A DNA stretch of 64,000 nucleotides, taken from NCBI GenBank assembly GCA_041748075.1, contig JBGTDX010000143.1, forward strand, positions 53,001-117,000. The letters are read 5' to 3'. The stretch is from JBGSYJ01 sp041748075. GTDB lineage: Bacteria > Acidobacteriota > Thermoanaerobaculia > Gp7-AA8. Below, piece by piece: positions 51,420 through 58,936 of the stretch (position 1 is the first letter of the stretch; each line of letters opens with the position of its first letter). The position numbers and the translations under genes were made by a program. The notes below the pieces were generated by a model. The model made no database searches and was not told where the DNA came from. It worked only from the letters and a program-made list of their open reading frames with translations.

Positions 51420-52999
51420 TCCGACCCGGCCTTCCCACCCTGCTCCAGCAGAGACCCGGCGGTCATTTCAGCCGGTTGGGCAATGTCGAGGATCTGCAGG
51501 ATCGTGGGGGCCACGTTCTCCAGAGCTCCACGCTGCTTCAACGGACCGAAACGTTCAAGGGGATCGAAGAGAATCAAAGGAACCGGATTGGTCGTGTGGG
51601 CCGTGTGCGGCTGAGAAGTGGACGGGTCGTACATCATCTCGCAGTTCCCGTGATCGGCAGTGATCAGCGCAACGCCTCCCGCGCGCTCAACCGCGGCGGT
51701 GATCCGTCCAAGCGCCTGGTCGGTGAATTCCGCCGCAGCCACAGCCGCTGCCATCGAGCCCGTATGGCCAACCATGTCGGGATTCGCGATGTTCAATACG
51801 ATCACGTCGTATCTTCGGTCATCGATCGCTTCGACCACGCGATCGGTGAGCTCCGGGAGCGACATTTCGGGTTGAAGATCGTACGTGGCGACCTTTGGTG
51901 ACGGCACGAGCACTCTGTCTTCACCGGTAAGCATCTGATCCGAGCCGCCATTGAAAAAGAACGTCACGTGAGCGTATTTCTCCGTCTCCGCAATCCGAAG
52001 TTGTCGCAAGCCCTCTTCGGAAAAGATCTGTCCCAGATGCTTCTCTACGACCGGCGGGGGAAAGAGCATGGGCAGATCCCACTCCTGATGGTACTGGTTC
52101 ATCGTAATCAACTCGACTTCCGGCACGACGGCACGATCGAACTCGTTGAACTCGGGTTCCCGGAAGGCGGCGACGATCTCCCGCATTCGGTCCGCTCTGA
52201 AGTTGAAGAAGACCACGGCATCACCGTCGCGGATCTTGCCGCGATGAGTTCCATTGCCGAGGAGCAGTGCATGCGGCTCCATGAATTCATCGGTGATCCC
52301 GGCTTCATAGTGACGGTCGATCGAGCCGAACGGTGTTTTGGTTTCGATTCCCATTCCGACCGTCATCAGGTCGTAACCCCGCTTGACCCGATCCCACCGG
52401 CGGTCCCGGTCCATCGTGTAGAAGCGTCCGATCATCGTAGACAGATGCACTTGCGGCTTATCGTCGATGTGATCCAGCAGCTTCCGCACATTGTTTTTTG
52501 ACGACATCGGCGGCGCGTCACGACCGTCCAGGATCGCGTGAATGAATACCGAGGGCATGCCGTCCTGCACGGGCATCCCTGCGGCGACTGCCGCATCGAT
52601 GAGCCCGTGCAGATGCTCCTGCAGTGAATGAACGCCGCCATCGGATAGAAGCCCGACAAAATGAATCCACCTGCCGGCGCGTTTCACTCTCTCCAGGGCC
52701 GCGACAAGCACCGGGTTGGCGGCGAGCTCGCCGCCGCTGGCCGCTTTACTGATTCTGATGATGTCCTGATCGACCACCCTGCCCGCGCCAATGTTCAGAT
52801 GGCCGACTTCCGAATTGCCCATCTGTCCTTCAGGCAGCCCGACGCGCAAACCGGAGGCTTCCAGCGTGGTCCAACTGTGGTCCTGAAAGAGCTCGTCCAG
52901 AACCGGCTTCCTGGCCTGAGCCACGGCATTCCATTCGGTCTCGCGGCGGCATCCAAGGCCGTCGATGACGATGAGAATCAGGAAGGGTCGGCTGGTCAT
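51416..52999 (-). CDS. gpmI: 2,3-bisphosphoglycerate-independent phosphoglycerate mutase
   Basis: The 527-residue manganese enzyme of glycolysis has the alkaline-phosphatase-fold metal site IVIDGLG near residue 10, the phosphoserine motif GQMGNSEVGHLNIGAGRVV near 60, and late metal ligands in NIANPDMVGHTGSM and LITADHGNCEMM. ATG 52999 (MTSRPFLILIVIDGLG) gives the usual spacing to the first motif; ATGs at 53020 and 53074 would add leader-like residues. There is no clear ribosome site. First gene of the gpmI-phosphatase-argS transcript. Confidence 0.95.
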   Translation of the reverse strand: MTSRPFLILIVIDGLGCRRETEWNAVAQARKPVLDELFQDHSWTTLEASGLRVGLPEGQMGNSEVGHLNIGAGRVVDQDIIRISKAASGGELAANPVLVAALERVKRAGRWIHFVGLLSDGGVHSLQEHLHGLIDAAVAAGMPVQDGMPSVFIHAILDGRDAPPMSSKNNVRKLLDHIDDKPQVHLSTMIGRFYTMDRDRRWDRVKRGYDLMTVGMGIETKTPFGSIDRHYEAGITDEFMEPHALLLGNGTHRGKIRDGDAVVFFNFRADRMREIVAAFREPEFNEFDRAVVPEVELITMNQYHQEWDLPMLFPPPVVEKHLGQIFSEEGLRQLRIAETEKYAHVTFFFNGGSDQMLTGEDRVLVPSPKVATYDLQPEMSLPELTDRVVEAIDDRRYDVIVLNIANPDMVGHTGSMAAAVAAAEFTDQALGRITAAVERAGGVALITADHGNCEMMYDPSTSQPHTAHTTNPVPLILFDPLERFGPLKQRGALENVAPTILQILDIAQPAEMTAGSLLEQGGKAGSE

Positions 53000-53146
53000 G
53001 ATCTGTATTGCGCGCTTCATCAGGGAGCGATCGGTTCCGAGGCAGAGCAGGCGCGCGCACCTGAGAATCGGCACGATACCAAAATCGGTTTGTGGTTGGG
53101 AACTCGAGACGATGGCCGGACGGCGAGCTACTGCCCGGCCGGTTGG

Positions 53147-53335
53147 TTATGCAGTCTTCTCGCGCTTGAAGACCATTCCGATGTGATCGGTCGCTCCGGT
53201 TTTGAAATTGATCGACGTGATGCTCACCAGCTCCCAGCCCTCATCACCGAGACGGTTCAACTCCTCGGCCCGCCTGGGGTCCATCGAGTAGTTCTCCGAC
53301 CGGACGTTGATGATCTTGTACTCCCACACCTTCAT
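53147..53335 (-). CDS. DUF4177 domain small protein
   Basis: The 62-residue protein starts MKVWEYKIINV and has the DUF4177 core RRAEELNRLGDEGWELVSI, ending MVFKREKTA. The function is unknown; the family is a small alpha-beta fold of about this length. GGGGAGA lies 5-6 bases before the ATG. It stands alone upstream of gpmI, and the 235 bases between its start and the response-regulator gene hold only a promoter for the latter. Confidence 0.85.
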   Translation of the reverse strand: MKVWEYKIINVRSENYSMDPRRAEELNRLGDEGWELVSITSINFKTGATDHIGMVFKREKTA

Positions 53336-53514
53336 ATACGTCTCCCCACGCCTTCAATTTTTCGGAAAATTTTCGAGCTCGGCAGTTTAGCACAGCCGGC
53401 CAGGAGCTCCATATGCCGGGAGCGGCAGGCGCGGCCTGGAACGACGTACCGCTCGCCCGTTGCCGGCCGCTCCGTAATCCTTTGGCATCAGGCAAGTTCC
53501 GGCGCGCAGATGCG

Positions 53515-53543
53515 TTGACTTGCCAGACAGCCAATGTTAGCTT
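53515..53543 (+). promoter_or_regulatory. Promoter TTGACT-N17-TAGCTT for the response regulator gene
   Basis: A near-consensus -35 (53515-53520) and -10 (53538-53543) stand at the ideal 17-bp spacing, giving a leader of about 20 bases with GGAG 11 bases before the ATG. It is the same promoter type as those in front of the two tRNA genes. Confidence 0.75.
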
Positions 53544-53570
53544 GCTTCGTACATCGGAGCGAAATCACAA

Positions 53571-55085
53571 ATGCCGAAACGAATCCTTCTCGCAGACGAC
53601 AGCATCACCATCCAGAAGGTTGTCGAACTCACTTTCTCGGATGGAGATTACGAAATCGTCTCTGCCAACAACGGCGCACGCGCCCTTCAGAAACTCGCCG
53701 AGTCGATGCCTGACATTATCTTGTCCGACATCATCATGCCGGAGAAAAACGGATATGAGGTCTGCGAGTTCGTCAAATCGCACCCCGAGTATCGCGATAT
53801 CCCGGTCATTCTGCTGACCGGAACGTTCGAGCCCTTCGATCCCGACCGTGCAGAAAAGGCCGGTTGCGATGCCGTCGTCACAAAGCCGTTCGAATCACAG
53901 AGCCTTATCAACAAGGTTGAAGAACTCATCCAGAGGCGCCGTATCCGCCTCGATGAATCGCAGGCTTCGCGAGGTGACGCATTCGTCAGCCAACCCCTCG
54001 ATTCGTTCACTGCCTCACCGGCGATCGAACAGCCCGCGCAGGCCGAATCGCCGGGTATGACCATGCCGTGGCAGATGCCGACCGTAGAGCAGGGCTCCGG
54101 CGAACCCAGCCCCGATGCAGAAGGCCCTTTCTCGGAGCAAGAGCCAACCCCGCTTCCTGCTGCTTCGCAGGAAGAATCACCCTTCGGTTCTGATGGTGGA
54201 TGGCAACCGATCCGCTCCGAGCCCGAACCGTCGGGCGAAGAGTTTCCCGCCGAACCATTCGACCCGAGCCCTTCATCCGACGACACGGAGTCCTCTGCGG
54301 GATTCGAGGGCGAGTCGATCTTTGCCCCGCAGGATGCTCAATCCGAGCCTGAAGACGGTGCCGGCGAAGAATCGGGCGCCGATCTTGTCACCGAGCCTGC
54401 TTCGGCAGACGACGAACCGTTTGCGCCCGCCGAGCAAAGCGCCGAGGTGGCGGCCGAGGACGCTTCAACACGCGCATGGGCCGTTCCCGTCGACGGGGTC
54501 TGGGCCGAGCCGGCCGTAACGGATGAGCACGAAGAGTCCGAGACCGGACGGACCCTTTCGTTCCCCGCGGGCTCCGAACCAGACGCCAGCGAAGAAGCGG
54601 CCCCCTCCGATGAGGCGGTTATTTCGGACAATGAGGCACAGTCGCCCTGGGGTCAGCCCGCCGAGCAGTCGGAAGCCACGCAGCAGGACGATGGGATTTC
54701 AGCGGACCCACCCGTCGTGATTGAAGAAGGCGCCGTACCGAACGACGTCTGGAACGTCGAGCCGGTGGAGGAGGAAAGCTCCCCCGCCGAGCAGGAGCAG
54801 GCCGATCCTGAATCTCTCGTGGCCGCATCGGAGGCCTCCCGGGAGTCGGACCCCTGGAGGTCCGACGAGGAAACCGCAGCTCCTGCCGAGGAAATGCCTT
54901 CAGAGGTGGCATCGACCTCCAGGCAGGCCGGCCGCTCGCTCACCGACGAAGATGTGGAACGGATTGCACGCCGCGTCGTCGAGCTGATGACCGGGGATGT
55001 GGTGAAGAACATCGCATGGGAAGTCGTTCCCGACATCGCCGAGATGGTTGTGCGTGAGCGCGTCCGCGAGCTCGAAGACGACTAG
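53571..55085 (+). CDS. Response regulator with long acidic linker and amphipathic C-terminal helix
   Basis: This is a 504-residue protein. Residues 1-120 are a CheY-like receiver: ILLADDSITIQKVV, phospho-Asp in DIILSDIIMPEKNG, VILLTGTF and VVTKPFE. Residues about 130-450 are a low-complexity acidic segment dominated by Glu, Ser, Pro and Ala. The end (SLTDEDVERIARRVVELM, NIAWEVVPDIAEMVVRERV) is a conserved amphipathic helix pair also found on regulators in deltaproteobacteria and Acidobacteriota. No kinase or DNA-binding domain is present, so output is probably through protein-protein contacts. A strong promoter sits 28 bases upstream. Confidence 0.9.
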   Translation: MPKRILLADDSITIQKVVELTFSDGDYEIVSANNGARALQKLAESMPDIILSDIIMPEKNGYEVCEFVKSHPEYRDIPVILLTGTFEPFDPDRAEKAGCDAVVTKPFESQSLINKVEELIQRRRIRLDESQASRGDAFVSQPLDSFTASPAIEQPAQAESPGMTMPWQMPTVEQGSGEPSPDAEGPFSEQEPTPLPAASQEESPFGSDGGWQPIRSEPEPSGEEFPAEPFDPSPSSDDTESSAGFEGESIFAPQDAQSEPEDGAGEESGADLVTEPASADDEPFAPAEQSAEVAAEDASTRAWAVPVDGVWAEPAVTDEHEESETGRTLSFPAGSEPDASEEAAPSDEAVISDNEAQSPWGQPAEQSEATQQDDGISADPPVVIEEGAVPNDVWNVEPVEEESSPAEQEQADPESLVAASEASRESDPWRSDEETAAPAEEMPSEVASTSRQAGRSLTDEDVERIARRVVELMTGDVVKNIAWEVVPDIAEMVVRERVRELEDD

Positions 55086-55152
55086 TGGAAGAAAGAATGC
55101 CATCCCTGTAGCTGGCCACGGATGACCACGGTGTCATCCTGAGCCAGAAAAA

Positions 55153-55174
55153 GGCGCGATTTCTCGCGCCCTTT
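55153..55174 (-). terminator. Intrinsic terminator between convergent genes
   Basis: The stem GGCGCGA / TCGCGCC with loop TTTC is followed on the minus strand by TTTTTCT and on the plus strand by CTTTC. It suits the leftward gene best and may stop both. Confidence 0.75.
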
Positions 55175-55194
55175 CAGATTGCATTTCACAAAGC

Positions 55195-55764
55195 TCAGTT
55201 GTCGCTGATCCAGTTTACGATCTCGTCCGCCACTTCTTCCGATGCATATTCGAGCTGATTGCCCTGGCGTCCCGAATGACGGACCTTGGCAACGATCGCT
55301 CCCTTCGAATCGCGCAGGATCATCTCGATGCCGACACCGGCCTGCGCGAGATGAACGCCGGCGTATGGAATCCATCGCTTGCCTGAGCTCGGCCGCTCGG
55401 CCCAATAAACCGCCGTCTCAGCGGTCAGGGTCCCTTTGCGCCCGTCGTTGCCTTTTCTTCGGAGAGCTGCGTCGAATGTCTCTTCGGCCGACTCGAGCAT
55501 CGCCCTGTTGGTGATGGACGACTTGTTGCCGACCTTACCCATCTTGATCGTATAGTCGTTCAAGTTGACACCGGGTGCAATGAACGCCCACTCCACACCA
55601 TCACCCTCGACCATGTCGCTGTAGTCTTCGATGATGCCTTTGTCGTAGTCCCCTGATTTGTAATCGCTTGTATCGACAAACCGATCGCGAGCTTCTGCCG
55701 GAGCGGCAGCGATCAGAAACACGAGTACCGAACAGCCGAGTGCTGACATGAGTTTGCGCAACAT
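55195..55764 (-). CDS. Secreted hypothetical protein (DUF4410-like)
   Basis: The 189-residue protein has a Sec signal peptide (LMSALGCSVLVFLIAAAPAEA, cleavage after AEA near 25), so it is periplasmic or exported. The mature part contains VNLNDYTIKMGKVGNKSS, a helical AMLESAEETFDAALRRKG block and VGIEMILRDSKGAIVAKVRH, a pattern I associate loosely with DUF4410. The function is unknown. GGAGG lies 10 bases before the ATG at 55764; a second ATG five codons in is possible. It is divergent from the adenosyltransferase gene. Confidence 0.65.
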   Translation of the reverse strand: MLRKLMSALGCSVLVFLIAAAPAEARDRFVDTSDYKSGDYDKGIIEDYSDMVEGDGVEWAFIAPGVNLNDYTIKMGKVGNKSSITNRAMLESAEETFDAALRRKGNDGRKGTLTAETAVYWAERPSSGKRWIPYAGVHLAQAGVGIEMILRDSKGAIVAKVRHSGRQGNQLEYASEEVADEIVNWISDN

Positions 55765-55816
55765 GAGCTTTGAACCTCCGGAAATTGGTTAGAACGGATA
55801 ATTTAGGCCAAAATCA

Positions 55817-55833
55817 TCCAGTTTTCAACTGGA
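55817..55833. promoter_or_regulatory. 7-bp inverted repeat in the adenosyltransferase leader
   Basis: TCCAGTT and AACTGGA flank TTC, 23 bases before the ATG. It could be an operator or a leader hairpin. The 92-base gap is too short for a cobalamin riboswitch. Confidence 0.4.
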
Positions 55834-55856
55834 CGAAGCGTTATTTGGGAGGTTGC

Positions 55857-56411
55857 ATGAAGATCTACACGAGGGGTGGTGACGAGGGTCACACATCGTT
55901 CTTCGGTGGAGAACGGGTCGCGAAAAATCATCCGACGATCGAGGCTTACGGAACGGTCGACGAACTGAGCTCCGTTCTCGGTCTGGCCCGCGCTGCGGCT
56001 GGCGGATCCCGACTCGATGCCCACCTCGCTTCGATTCAGAGCGACCTGTTCGAAATCGGGGCAGTCCTCGCTTCGCCGAACAGCGCCGGCCGATTCAGCG
56101 GGCCATCGCCGGAGCGGGTCACCGCCCTGGAGGAGGCCATCGACACCATGGAGGCCGGGCTGACACCGCTCCGGGCCTTCATCCTTCCGGGGGGCTCGTC
56201 TCAGTCGGCCAGTCTCCACCACGCGCGCACCGTCTGCCGGAGAGCGGAACGGAGAATTCTCGACATCGGAGACGACTCCGATGAAACCCGGGCAACGATC
56301 GTCTACCTCAATCGACTATCGGACTTTCTGTTCGTCGCCGCCCGCTTCGCGAATCTCGAAGCGGGCGTGGACGACGTTCCCTGGAAACAGGACAAAAACT
56401 CTCTGCCCTGA
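55857..56411 (+). CDS. Cob(I)alamin adenosyltransferase, PduO type
   Basis: The 184-residue trimeric enzyme transfers the adenosyl group of ATP to cob(I)alamin. It starts MKIYTRGGDEGHTSFFGGERV (ATP loop), then DELSSVLGLARA, FILPGGSSQSASLHHARTVCRRAER and VYLNRLSDFLFVAARF, all family hallmarks. GGGAGG lies 5 bases before ATG 55857; the longer open frame has no support. No B12 biosynthesis or B12-dependent mutase gene is nearby, so the cofactor's user is elsewhere. Confidence 0.93.
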   Translation: MKIYTRGGDEGHTSFFGGERVAKNHPTIEAYGTVDELSSVLGLARAAAGGSRLDAHLASIQSDLFEIGAVLASPNSAGRFSGPSPERVTALEEAIDTMEAGLTPLRAFILPGGSSQSASLHHARTVCRRAERRILDIGDDSDETRATIVYLNRLSDFLFVAARFANLEAGVDDVPWKQDKNSLP

Positions 56412-56428
56412 TTGACGAGGAATGAGAT

Positions 56429-57307
56429 CTATCTGCCCCGCTCCACCGAGTTCAACCATGCCGACCACCAGAGATCCCTGAGCATCGAAGCACCCGCGGC
56501 CATCCGGGCTGCAGCGAACTCTCGCGCTTCCGCCGTACCGGCTCCCCGGAGACCCCCGTCACGATCGATCCGGTAGAGAGTCTCCACCAGGGCGTTCGAC
56601 TCCTTGATGAACTCGAGTGCCGTTGAAAAGTACTCCTTCCGATGGGTGGCTTCACGCAGCCTGGGGATGACGGGATCGAGCTCCATGACCCTCGAGACGA
56701 ACTGAGTTTCGAATCGGCTGTGCGTGTCGCAGTCGAACGCATACCCTTCCGGATTCGGCTCGACCCACCCGTTGTAATTGATGGTCGTATGGTGTGGGTT
56801 CGCCGCGTCGGCAACGTAATGCCCAAGGACGCCTGCGTACTGAATGATGTTCTGCTCGATCTGAGCGCGGTCCCTGGCCGGCAGGTCGCTCTGCCTCCAG
56901 AGCCTCCACTGCACTTCCATCAGCTCGGAAAGCTCGGCGATTCTCCATGGCGAGAATCCGGGCGAGGTGTTCTCGATGCCGCGGCGCCGCAAGGTGTTCG
57001 AGTCGGTGAGCAGTTGAATGAAATCGTAACGGCTGGGCGGCAATTCGAGATTGTCGACAAACTCATAATCGAGATAGTGCTCGGGAGGGTTCGCAGCGTT
57101 CAGCGACCGTCCGCTTCCCCGCCAGCGATCAGGATCGTAACCGAGGTAGATCAGCTCGGGGTAGTGGCGATGAAAGAAGTGCGGCATGTCGGAAGGGACT
57201 TCGAAAGTCGCGGCTTCGCTGACCATGTAGTGACCCTTCTGTCCCCATGCGAAAAGGAAGGAGGGAAAAGCGAGGAAGAGTAAGGTGATTGCAGCTGTCT
57301 GTCTCAT
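56429..57307 (-). CDS. Secreted S1/P1-type nuclease or phospholipase C-like zinc enzyme
   Basis: The 292-residue secreted protein has a signal peptide (ITLLFLAFPSFLFA) that would leave Trp as residue 1 of the mature protein (WGQKGH). In S1/P1 nucleases and zinc phospholipase C the N-terminal Trp binds zinc. Other ligands are visible in PPEHYLDYEF and YAGVLGHYVADAANPHHTT. It probably cuts nucleic acids or phospholipids outside the cell. No ribosome site is evident; GACAAT lies nine bases before the ATG. It converges on the adenosyltransferase gene. Confidence 0.82.
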   Translation of the reverse strand: MRQTAAITLLFLAFPSFLFAWGQKGHYMVSEAATFEVPSDMPHFFHRHYPELIYLGYDPDRWRGSGRSLNAANPPEHYLDYEFVDNLELPPSRYDFIQLLTDSNTLRRRGIENTSPGFSPWRIAELSELMEVQWRLWRQSDLPARDRAQIEQNIIQYAGVLGHYVADAANPHHTTINYNGWVEPNPEGYAFDCDTHSRFETQFVSRVMELDPVIPRLREATHRKEYFSTALEFIKESNALVETLYRIDRDGGLRGAGTAEAREFAAARMAAGASMLRDLWWSAWLNSVERGR

Positions 57308-57409
57308 GGGACCGCCATTGTCGCGAGCCGCCGCACCGTGGTCAACTGCTGGATCGGAATTGTCCCGGAAGGTTGCAGGTTCTCAGCTCGGAAGCCGGAC
57401 CGGACCGGT

Positions 57410-57438
57410 TTGACCCTCGGGGTCAGATCGCCTAGAAT
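57410..57438 (+). promoter_or_regulatory. Promoter TTGACC-N17-TAGAAT for tRNA-Pro
   Basis: The -35 (57410-57415) and -10 (57433-57438) boxes have the ideal spacing and lie about 65 bases before the mature tRNA. They match the tRNA-Cys promoter at 63891-63919. Confidence 0.8.
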
Positions 57439-57509
57439 CCCCCTTCTTCGCGCGCCGCCCTCATAGAGCGCGCCGCCAACAAAAATGCGCGGCATCGCGC
57501 ACCGTCCAT

Positions 57510-57586
57510 CGGGGCATAGCTCAGCCTGGTAGAGCGCACGGTTCGGGACCGTGAGGTCGGAGGTTCAAGTCCTCTTGCCCCGACCA
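57510..57586 (+). tRNA. tRNA-Pro (CGG anticodon)
   Basis: The acceptor CGGGGCA pairs with TGCCCCG; the D-arm AGCTCAGCCTGGTAGAGC, anticodon stem CACGG/CCGTG with loop TTCGGGA (anticodon CGG), and T-arm GGAGGTTCAAGTCCTC are all intact. CCA is encoded. It reads CCG proline codons. Confidence 0.97.
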
Positions 57587-57709
57587 TTTCCCTTCCCTCG
57601 CAATCGAGTCGTTCCACAATGACGGTCCCGTCGTTGGCGCGCTCCGGATTGCGCACCGGAATTGCGCTTCTCCTGAGCCCGTTTCCCTGTTCCAGAAAGA
57701 GGTGCCACC

Positions 57710-58765
57710 ATGAAGTCGCTGCTTGTTGCTTCGATTCTCCTCGCCTTCACCGTTGCTCTCGCAGCGCAGGAGCCGGCCCTCGCCGAAGAGGTCGAGGTCA
57801 ATCTGGTCCTGGTGGACGCCACCGTCACCGACAGATCGGGAAACCAGATTCTCGGTCTCGACAAGGACGATTTCATCATCAAAGAAAACGGTGTGGTGCA
57901 GCAGATCGCATCCCTCGACTACTTCACGAACCGGCGGCTTCTCACGGGCCCCGAAGACAAAGCGGCATTCAAAGTCGAGAGAGTCCGTGAAGAGCGGTAT
58001 TTCGTGCTCTTCTTCCACAAGTTCCTTGCCCCGCCGTCGAGCCTCAACTTCCAGAGCCAGCTGGTTCGTGCCCGGCAGGGTGCCATCGACTTCATCGAGA
58101 ATGAACTGCTGCCTGAGGACAAAGTCGCGGTCGCAGGGTTTGACTCCCGGTTGAAGATGTTCGCGGATTTCACTTCAGACAAGAAAGTGCTCCGGAAAGC
58201 GCTGATGGATGCCTCGAGCTTCTCGAACGGCATCACGAAGACTCCCGCCTACGCCTCGGACGAGCTTTCGATCATGAACCGTATGGATTCACGGAAGATG
58301 ATTTACAGGACGGGACGTATTTACGACGCCATCGAGCTCCTGGCCGATTCACTTCCCGACGTGGCCGCTCGTACTGTCATGGTTCTGTTTACGCCGGGTA
58401 TCGGCGATGTGAGCGATACCAATCCCAATTTCCTCGACAACCAGGAAACCTGGTACGAGCCGATGCGCCGCGCACTCAACAGAAAGAACGTGAGTGTCTA
58501 CACGGTAAACCTGTTGAGAAACACCGGCCTGTACCTGCAGGAGCAGACACTTTCCAGGCTGGCCGCCGAGACCGGCGGTGAGTATTACCGAGGCTTCGTC
58601 GGCTTCGAGACTCCCTTGCGCGAGATCGAGAACGTCAACAACGGCTACTACATGATCAGCTACTACACCGACAAACCGAAGAGTGGAAGCGGCTATCAGA
58701 AGATCGACGTCACGCTCAGGAACCCCGAGTTCCGCGTGAAGGCCCGCGAGGGATACGGGTGGTGA
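57710..58765 (+). CDS. VWFA-related secreted protein (acidobacterial type)
   Basis: The 351-residue exported protein has a signal peptide (MKSLLVASILLAFTVALAA), a short beta-rich domain (VNLVLVDATVTDRSGNQILG, DDFIIKENGV; about 28-65) and then a von Willebrand A-like domain (FVLFFHKFLAPPSS, DKVAVAGFDSRLKMFADFT, VMVLFTPGIGDVSD). This is the VWFA-related family greatly expanded in Acidobacteriota, which supports the taxonomic guess. Its role is unknown. GAGGTG lies 5 bases before the ATG. The gene ends next to a large heptad-word region. Confidence 0.88.
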   Translation: MKSLLVASILLAFTVALAAQEPALAEEVEVNLVLVDATVTDRSGNQILGLDKDDFIIKENGVVQQIASLDYFTNRRLLTGPEDKAAFKVERVREERYFVLFFHKFLAPPSSLNFQSQLVRARQGAIDFIENELLPEDKVAVAGFDSRLKMFADFTSDKKVLRKALMDASSFSNGITKTPAYASDELSIMNRMDSRKMIYRTGRIYDAIELLADSLPDVAARTVMVLFTPGIGDVSDTNPNFLDNQETWYEPMRRALNRKNVSVYTVNLLRNTGLYLQEQTLSRLAAETGGEYYRGFVGFETPLREIENVNNGYYMISYYTDKPKSGSGYQKIDVTLRNPEFRVKAREGYGW

Positions 58766-58769
58766 TTGC

Positions 58770-58936
58770 GAATGACGAGTGACGAGTGACAAATAGGGCA
58801 CCGAACGCCAGGTGAGAGCGGTACTCTATTCGTCATTCGTCATTCGTCATTCGTCATTCGTCATTCGTCACTCGTCATTCGTCATTCGTCACTCGTCATT
58901 CGTCACTCGTCACTCGTCATTCGTCATTCGTCACTC
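58770..58936. repeat. AATGACG/CATTCGT heptad array with inverted halves
   Basis: Left half (58770-58790): GAATGACGAGTGACGAGTGAC. Right half (58828-58936): about fifteen units of CATTCGT and CACTCGT in tandem. The halves are complementary, so the region between two convergent genes can fold as a long hairpin. The right half overlaps the end of the pxpBC gene, supplying its last codons and TGA. Confidence 0.92.

Noticed and set aside
55765..55856. Cobalamin riboswitch before the adenosyltransferase
   Set aside because: The 92-base gap is too short for a B12 aptamer and shows no B12-box-like segment, only a small hairpin.
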